A program made the position numbers and the translations under genes. The notes under the pieces are model-generated. The model was not told the DNA's origin, did not search any database, and saw only the letters and a program-made list of their open reading frames with translations. Positions 59,616 to 64,000 of a stretch of DNA of 64,000 nt are shown here, in pieces (the first letter of the stretch is position 1; each line of letters opens with the position of its first letter). Source of the stretch: Halalkalirubrum salinum (GTDB taxonomy: Archaea; Halobacteriota; Halobacteria; Halobacteriales; Haloferacaceae); the NCBI RefSeq assembly GCF_005543295.1, contig NZ_SRSG01000059.1, positions 199,247-263,246 of the forward strand, written 5' to 3'.

Positions 59616-60404
59616 TCATTTGTCGGAATTTGGACTCGACGATTCGGTGCCGCTCGATCGCGCCTCGGCGATCGCTCGCGCGATGAGTCCGGCCTGCGCC
59701 CCCGCCGTGTAGCCCGCGTCGATATTGACGACTGAAAGTGCCGTACATGACTGTACCATCCCGTAGAACGCCGCCTCGCCGTCCCCGCCTGCGCCGTAGC
59801 CGACACTCACGGGTAGCCCAATCACCGGCGCATCGACCAATCCTGCGACGACCGTCGCCAGCGCGCCCTCACGGCCGGCCGCGACGACGAGTACGTCCGC
59901 GCGGCGAAGTCGATCGAGTTGATCGACAACCCGCGTCAGGTTTGCGACACCCACATCACAGATGAGCTCGACCGTTGGCCCACTCTCGCGGGCGATCGCC
60001 GCTGCCTCCCCCGCGACCGGGAGATCTGCGGTGCCGCCAGTGACGACAGCGACCGTTGCGTCGATCGACGGCTGCTCAACCCCATCTGCCCGGGCGACGA
60101 GTGTTCGAGCCTGCACATTGTGGTCGATCGTCGCTGCCGTGAGCTGTGTCTTGAGCGCCGCGGCCACGTTGGGTTCGAGACGGGTGAGGATCGCTCGCCC
60201 AGTGGTCTCGAGCGCCGTCGTGGCGAGTTCGATGAGCTGTGCTTCGGATTTGCCGTCCGCAAGGATCGCCTCACAGATTCCGCGGCGACGTTCACGGGCT
60301 GCGTCAAACCGACCGGACTCCGTGGTCGCGTACCCGCGGAGCTCGGCCTCCGCTTCGGCAACGCTGCGCTCGCCGTCAGCAACCGCGCGTAAGATCTCTC
60401 GCAT
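59616..60404 (-). CDS. larB: LarB-type carboxylase (PurE-like) for nickel-pincer cofactor
   Basis: A 262-residue protein whose C-terminal half is PurE-like: VAVVTGGTADLPVAGEAAAI, DVGVANLTR and VVAAGREGALATVVAGLVDA, GLPVSVGYGAGGDGEAAFYG. The N-terminal part with RELRGYATTESGRFDAARERRRG matches LarB. LarB carboxylates and hydrolyses nicotinic acid adenine dinucleotide in the synthesis of the lactate racemase cofactor. LarC, LarE and LarA are not in the window. Confidence 0.9.
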   Translation of the reverse strand: MREILRAVADGERSVAEAEAELRGYATTESGRFDAARERRRGICEAILADGKSEAQLIELATTALETTGRAILTRLEPNVAAALKTQLTAATIDHNVQARTLVARADGVEQPSIDATVAVVTGGTADLPVAGEAAAIARESGPTVELICDVGVANLTRVVDQLDRLRRADVLVVAAGREGALATVVAGLVDAPVIGLPVSVGYGAGGDGEAAFYGMVQSCTALSVVNIDAGYTAGAQAGLIARAIAEARSSGTESSSPNSDK

Positions 60405-60548
60405 GCCATCGGAGAGGCGATCGAGGGTGTCGAAGCTGTCGATCGATGTCGGAACGCGCTTGCGGGGCGTTCGCGTATTTAAACGTACCGGTGTACAGCC
60501 CTCAAAACGACGGTATTCGGTAGTTTCGGCAGAACAGTATGGGAATCC

Positions 60549-60555
60549 TTATTAA
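60549..60555 (+). promoter_or_regulatory. TATA-like box of the small histone-fold-like gene
   Basis: TTATTAA is centred 28 nt before ATG 60580, the spacing expected for a leaderless transcript, and supports the reality of this very short gene. Confidence 0.6.
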
Positions 60556-60579
60556 GCCGGAATCGGTACGACCGATTGC

Positions 60580-60747
60580 ATGGCAGATCTTATCGTCAAA
60601 GCAGCCGTCAAGGAAGCGCTGGCCGACAAAAACGTCGCTTCGGACTTCTACGACGCGCTCGATGAGGAAGTTGCGGAGCTGCTCGAAGACGCCGCCCGAC
60701 GCGCGGAAGAGAACGACCGAAAGACCGTCCAGCCGCGCGACCTGTAA
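60580..60747 (+). CDS. Histone-fold-like small protein (DUF1931 family)
   Basis: A 55-residue protein, MADLIVKAAVKEALADKNVA ... FYDALDEEVAELLEDAARRAEEN, ending RKTVQPRDL. The pattern of a short helix, a long central helix and a terminal RKTVQPxDL loop is that of histone-fold proteins, and I recognise it as the haloarchaeal DUF1931 family. It has only one fold, so it would dimerise. It may bind DNA or another histone-fold protein. A good TATA box precedes it. Confidence 0.82.
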   Translation: MADLIVKAAVKEALADKNVASDFYDALDEEVAELLEDAARRAEENDRKTVQPRDL

Positions 60748-60786
60748 GGCGGTTTTACCCCTTTTTGACCGGTGAGCGGCCTCCGT

Positions 60787-61485
60787 TCACCGGTCGATTT
60801 CGATCCGATCGACTCCCGTAGCGGTGCCCACGTATATCACGTCTGTGAGGCCAACGAACAGCCCGTGTTCCAGCACGCCCGGGAGCGAAGCAAGCTCTGT
60901 AGCCAGGGCGGCAGGATCGTCGATCGGACCGAACGAGCAGTCGAGAACGAGATTCCCGTTGTCGGTGACGACAGGGCCGTCTTTGTGCGCGGCTCGCCGG
61001 AGTGTCGCCTCGCCATCGAGAGCGGCCACCGCCGCCGCAACTGTCGTCCGAGCGGCCGGGAGCACCTCGATCGGAACTGATCGGTCGAGCACGTCGGCGG
61101 TTTTCGACGGATCGACGACGATCGAAAGCCGATCGGCTGCGGCGGCGACGATCTTCTCACGAGCATGGGCAGCGCCGCCGCCTTTGATGCACGCACCGGT
61201 CGCGGGAACGATCTGGTCGGCGCCATCAATGGCGAGGTCGATCTGCTCGGTGTCGGCGACTGGGACGAGCGGAATTGCGTGCTCCCGGGCGAGTTCCCGG
61301 GCGGCAAACGAGGTCGGCACGCCGCGGACATCGAGCCCGCTGTCGACTGCCCGCCCGATCGCTCGAATAGCGTGTGCAGCCGTGCTGCCCGTGCCAAGCC
61401 CGACTATCATGCCGTCTTCGACCGCGGCGGCAGCGGCCTCACCGGCCCGGCGCTTTGCGTCGTCGTTTCCGCCTTCGGTTTTCAT
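60787..61485 (-). CDS. rpiA: Ribose-5-phosphate isomerase A
   Basis: A 232-residue enzyme interconverting ribose-5- and ribulose-5-phosphate. GLGTGSTAAHAIRAIG is the phosphate loop, AIDGADQI the catalytic Asp pair, and CIKGGGAAHAREK the Lys-Gly loop with the base. The usual DGADE has Gln in place of the last Glu. ATG 61485 (MKTEGG) is chosen by family length. Together with azf it supports a working oxidative pentose phosphate route. Confidence 0.92.
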   Translation of the reverse strand: MKTEGGNDDAKRRAGEAAAAAVEDGMIVGLGTGSTAAHAIRAIGRAVDSGLDVRGVPTSFAARELAREHAIPLVPVADTEQIDLAIDGADQIVPATGACIKGGGAAHAREKIVAAAADRLSIVVDPSKTADVLDRSVPIEVLPAARTTVAAAVAALDGEATLRRAAHKDGPVVTDNGNLVLDCSFGPIDDPAALATELASLPGVLEHGLFVGLTDVIYVGTATGVDRIEIDR

Positions 61486-61563
61486 GGCAGTCGATTCTCG
61501 TGGAGACAAAAAGAGCTTCGTGCCGAGCGCCGACAATCGGCTCACAGACCACATCGCCGCCGG

Positions 61564-62691
61564 TCACTTCAGTCGATCAAGCACGGCCTGAGAATCGTAC
61601 AACAGCGAGAGCTCTCGCGAGCGCCCTCGACCCTCTACGTCTGCGTACTCGGCAGTGATGATACCGAGTTGGTCGAGCTTGTTGATGATCTCCGAGTAGC
61701 GGGTGTATCCGAGCCCTGTCTCGGTATGGAACGCGTCAAACACCTCGCCAGCGAGTTTGCCGTCATTGTCAGCGACGACCCGGACGAGCGCGCGTTCGGA
61801 TTCCGAAAGCCCACGAAGCCGCCGGGAGAGGTGTACGTGTTTGGACTTGTCGTAGGCGTCGTCGATGTCTTCGATCGCGATCGTCCGGGCCGCGCGCATC
61901 TCGGCATGCAAGCCGGCCCGGCGCATGAGGTCGATCCCGACCCGGAGATCGCCGCTTTCGGCGGTCAACTCGGCAATGCGATCGAGTTCAGGAGCACCGA
62001 GCACTCCGTCGTGAAAGCCCCGGGTGGCCCGCTCACGGAGAATATCGACGATCTCATCGACGTCGTACACGGGAAAGTACACCTCCTCCGGACGAAACAC
62101 GCTTTGAACCCGCGTGTCGAGTTCGTCCATCAGCTCCAAAGAGAGATCCGAGGAGATGACGATCACGCCGATCCGGGCCCCCGGATGTGCCTCGTGGGCA
62201 CGAAGCAGCGAGTACAGCGCATCAGAGGCCTCGTTCTCATAGAAGAGGTAGTTGACGTCGTCGAGTGCGACCACGAGAACCTCGTCGTCTTCGACGAGCC
62301 GATCGGCGACTTGCCCAAAGAGCTTTTTAAATGAGATACCCGAGGAGGGCGGTTCGTAATCGAAGATCGCCTCGAACAGCCGTGAAAAGACGGCGTAGCG
62401 CGTCGAATCGACTTGACAGTTGACCCGTACTGTCCGGACGTCCGTCTGCCCGGAAAGTTCCCCGAAGAGCTTCTGGACCGCAGTCGTCTTGCCGGTCCCG
62501 GGCGGACCGCGGATCATTGTGTTCAGCGGGCGTGATCCACGGACGGCAGGCCGGAGGGCGTACTTCAGGCTCTCGAGTTGGCTCTCGCGGTGGCGGAACG
62601 TCTCCGGGAGGTGATCAATCTCGAAGACCCGTTCGTTGCGGAACACAGTCTCGTCCCACGACAGCATCCCACCCTCGGGCTCATCAGCCAT
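61564..62691 (-). CDS. Orc1/Cdc6-family replication initiator-like ATPase
   Basis: A 375-residue AAA+ protein. Walker A is MIRGPPGTGKTTAVQKLF (about 60-77), Walker B VVALDDVNYLFYE (about 140), sensor 1 GVIVISSDLSLE, and sensor 2 GDLRVGIDLMRRAG. A C-terminal winged helix (about 295-375) includes GLGYTRYSEIINKLDQLGII. Haloarchaea have many paralogues and only some act at origins. No clear origin-recognition boxes are seen upstream, so I do not claim an origin here. ATG 62691 or 62697. Confidence 0.93.
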   Translation of the reverse strand: MADEPEGGMLSWDETVFRNERVFEIDHLPETFRHRESQLESLKYALRPAVRGSRPLNTMIRGPPGTGKTTAVQKLFGELSGQTDVRTVRVNCQVDSTRYAVFSRLFEAIFDYEPPSSGISFKKLFGQVADRLVEDDEVLVVALDDVNYLFYENEASDALYSLLRAHEAHPGARIGVIVISSDLSLELMDELDTRVQSVFRPEEVYFPVYDVDEIVDILRERATRGFHDGVLGAPELDRIAELTAESGDLRVGIDLMRRAGLHAEMRAARTIAIEDIDDAYDKSKHVHLSRRLRGLSESERALVRVVADNDGKLAGEVFDAFHTETGLGYTRYSEIINKLDQLGIITAEYADVEGRGRSRELSLLYDSQAVLDRLK

Positions 62692-62738
62692 TGTCAAGAG
62701 TGCGATCCTCAGAGTACTTAATCATTCCCCGGAGCCAA

Positions 62739-62809
62739 GGTGAAAGTGGGGACCCGATCGGACGAAACGAAAGATCTCGCCGCGAGTCACCGCCGATTTC
62801 ACTCTCACC
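62739..62809. repeat. Imperfect inverted repeat upstream of the orc gene
   Basis: GGTGAAAGTG (62739-62748) and CACTCTCACC (62800-62809) are inverted with one mismatch, 51 nt apart, in the 143-nt gap between the Orc and ThpR genes. It might be a binding site for the Orc protein or chance; there are only two arms, and an origin would be expected to have more. Confidence 0.35.
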
Positions 62810-62833
62810 GTGGCTGGCAGTCAATATCTCCGA

Positions 62834-63403
62834 TTAGGGGCCTGTATCCGCCGGCAGCTGAATCTGATCGATCGTTCGATACGTCGGGCCATCCTCGCCC
62901 AGCACGCTCTCTTTGAGCCGTACCTCACTGACCTCGAACCCGCCGATCGAGGCGTCAGCGGCGAGTTCGCGCTGGACACGGTCTTTGCCGCGCGCGTCAT
63001 CCATCCGCGCCAGCGTGACGTGCGGCGTGAACTCGTGTTGCTCGGGGTCGAATCCGACGGCGACGAGTTCTCGTTCGATCGGCTCCTGCAGCGCTGACAC
63101 CCTCTCAGCTCCCTCGTGGACGCCGGCCCAGACAACGGTGATGTACTCCGGAGACGGAAATGCACCGAATCCGCCGAGCGTACACCGGAACGGCCCCACG
63201 CCTGCCGCCGCGACCGCAGTCTCGATCGCGTTCATAATGGCCGCCGTCTGGTCCGGATCGACGTCGCCGAGAAATTTCAGCGTGATGTGTGCCTGCGAGG
63301 GATCAACAAACCGTAGTCCCGCCGCATCGCGAAAGCGCTCCTGTGCGTCGCCGATCGCGTCGGCGAGCGTCTCAGGAAGGTCGATCGCAACGAAACACCG
63401 CAT
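62834..63403 (-). CDS. thpR: RNA 2',3'-cyclic phosphodiesterase (ThpR / 2'-5' RNA ligase family)
   Basis: A 189-residue 2H phosphoesterase with both His-x-Thr motifs: QAHITLKFLG (about 38-47) and EFTPHVTLARMDD (about 127-139). It opens 2',3'-cyclic phosphates on RNA and can join tRNA halves by 2'-5' bonds in vitro. ATG 63403 (MRCFVAIDLPE) is the family start; the ATG seven codons upstream is rejected. It sits upstream of the orc gene on the same strand. Confidence 0.92.
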   Translation of the reverse strand: MRCFVAIDLPETLADAIGDAQERFRDAAGLRFVDPSQAHITLKFLGDVDPDQTAAIMNAIETAVAAAGVGPFRCTLGGFGAFPSPEYITVVWAGVHEGAERVSALQEPIERELVAVGFDPEQHEFTPHVTLARMDDARGKDRVQRELAADASIGGFEVSEVRLKESVLGEDGPTYRTIDQIQLPADTGP

Positions 63404-63464
63404 ATCGGTGGATTCTGCGCCCAACGACGTAACGCTTACCCGGGTTCCGGCGGTAGAGTAGGGT

Positions 63465-64000
63465 ATGACTGATGATCGCGAGCGCCGCCACCGCTTTTCG
63501 GAGGGCCAAGGCGTCGACGAGGACTACGACGAGTTCACGCTGGATCCACCGGAGCTGAAAGTTGATCCAACGAAGGTCGATCCGGTCGACTCGCGGGTGT
63601 TGACCGACATCCTCGATCGGCGCAACATCAACGCCGACAGCGTCGACGTGGAGACCCTGATCGACGTCGGGCTGTCGTACATGGGGATCAACCGCTACGA
63701 GGAGGCGACAGAGACGTTCGAGCGTGCCGCCCGATTTGCCGAAGAGGACTCCATCGAGAGCCAGGAGGCGTGGGTGAACAAAGGTGTTGCCCACGCCCAA
63801 CTGGAGGAGTACGACGAGGCGATCGGCGCCTATCAGGAGGCGCTGCGGATCGATGACGACTCGGAGTTTGCTGCGGACGCAGAGACGAACCTGGCGTACT
63901 CGCTGTGGGAGTTCGGCGAGACCGAACAGGCGCTCGACCACGCCGAACGCGCCGTCGAACTCGATCCGCGATCGCCGCAGGCGTGGTACAATCGTGGCTT
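63465..64000 (+). CDS. Tetratricopeptide-repeat protein, cut by the window end
   Basis: The first 178 residues of a TPR protein. After an acidic, probably disordered N-terminus (MTDDRERRHRFSEGQGVDED) come TPR helices: ETLIDVGLSYMGINRYEEA, EAWVNKGVAHAQLEEYDEAI and AETNLAYSLWEFGETEQALD, then QAWYNRG at the window edge. It is cytoplasmic, probably a scaffold for protein contacts. It is divergent from thpR, 61 nt apart. The rest is outside the window. Confidence 0.85.
   Translation, partial: MTDDRERRHRFSEGQGVDEDYDEFTLDPPELKVDPTKVDPVDSRVLTDILDRRNINADSVDVETLIDVGLSYMGINRYEEATETFERAARFAEEDSIESQEAWVNKGVAHAQLEEYDEAIGAYQEALRIDDDSEFAADAETNLAYSLWEFGETEQALDHAERAVELDPRSPQAWYNRG

Noticed and set aside
62700-62833. 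Replication origin next to the orc gene
   Set aside because: No repeated origin-recognition boxes and no AT-rich unwinding region were seen.

Overview
The window is chromosomal DNA of a haloarchaeon (class Halobacteria); I do not call a genus. The evidence is the high-GC, Asp/Glu-rich proteins, the archaeal information-processing set (Orc1/Cdc6, PCNA, an RPA-type ssDNA-binding protein, class I CCA-adding enzyme, tandem-fold histone, intron-containing tRNA-Met), many leaderless genes with a TATA-like box about 27 nt before the ATG, and several small families found only in haloarchaea. The hexamer CGATCG is extremely frequent in native genes and absent from the one insertion sequence.

Layout. 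0.1-6 kb: a DAB-type inorganic-carbon uptake pair (dabB-dabA), a small haloarchaeal protein and the FAU-1 RNA-binding protein. 6-11.4 kb: NifU-type Fe-S protein, ROK glucokinase, universal stress protein, three haloarchaeal hypotheticals and a YgfZ/GcvT-like protein. 11.6-13.7 kb: an IS200/IS605 element with a broken tnpA and an apparently intact tnpB. It carries many 17-22 nt perfect mini-hairpins and sits in the 3' end of a small antitoxin-like gene. 13.9-22.6 kb: geranylgeranyl reductase-type flavoprotein, SHOCT protein, BNR-repeat protein, UvrA, riboflavin synthase and a short-chain fatty acid transporter. 22.6-29.7 kb: M24 peptidase overlapping a UvrD-type helicase, a small zinc-finger protein, a MOSC protein and a VTT/GtrA/sulfatase cluster.

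29.9-37.8 kb is a catabolic island: a GlpA-like oxidoreductase that ends inside a 29-bp tandem repeat, a ribbon-helix-helix regulator, an Nramp-like transporter without the usual metal ligands, then hyuA-hyuB-racemase with 4-nt overlaps. 38-48 kb: a membrane transducer, tRNA-Val, DUF192 protein, ABC exporter, pterin/flavin genes (arfB-like, mptD), the NAD-dependent glucose-6-phosphate dehydrogenase azf, an SDR and a DUF309 protein. 48.1-64 kb: tRNA-Arg, lipoprotein, rpaC-histone-histone deacetylase, CCA enzyme, tRNA-Asn, tRNA-Met (32-nt intron), trehalose synthase, PCNA, phosphohexomutase, LarB, a 55-aa histone-fold-like protein, ribose-5-phosphate isomerase, Orc1/Cdc6, ThpR and a TPR protein cut by the window end.

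The least explained signals are repeats: mini-hairpins with three-purine loops in the IS element; copies of tRNA 3' ends downstream of three tRNA genes, two arrays of which also contain inverted copies that form hairpins (one with a compensatory base change between two copies); three minisatellites; and a perfect 14-bp inverted repeat. No CRISPR array, rRNA or integrase was found.
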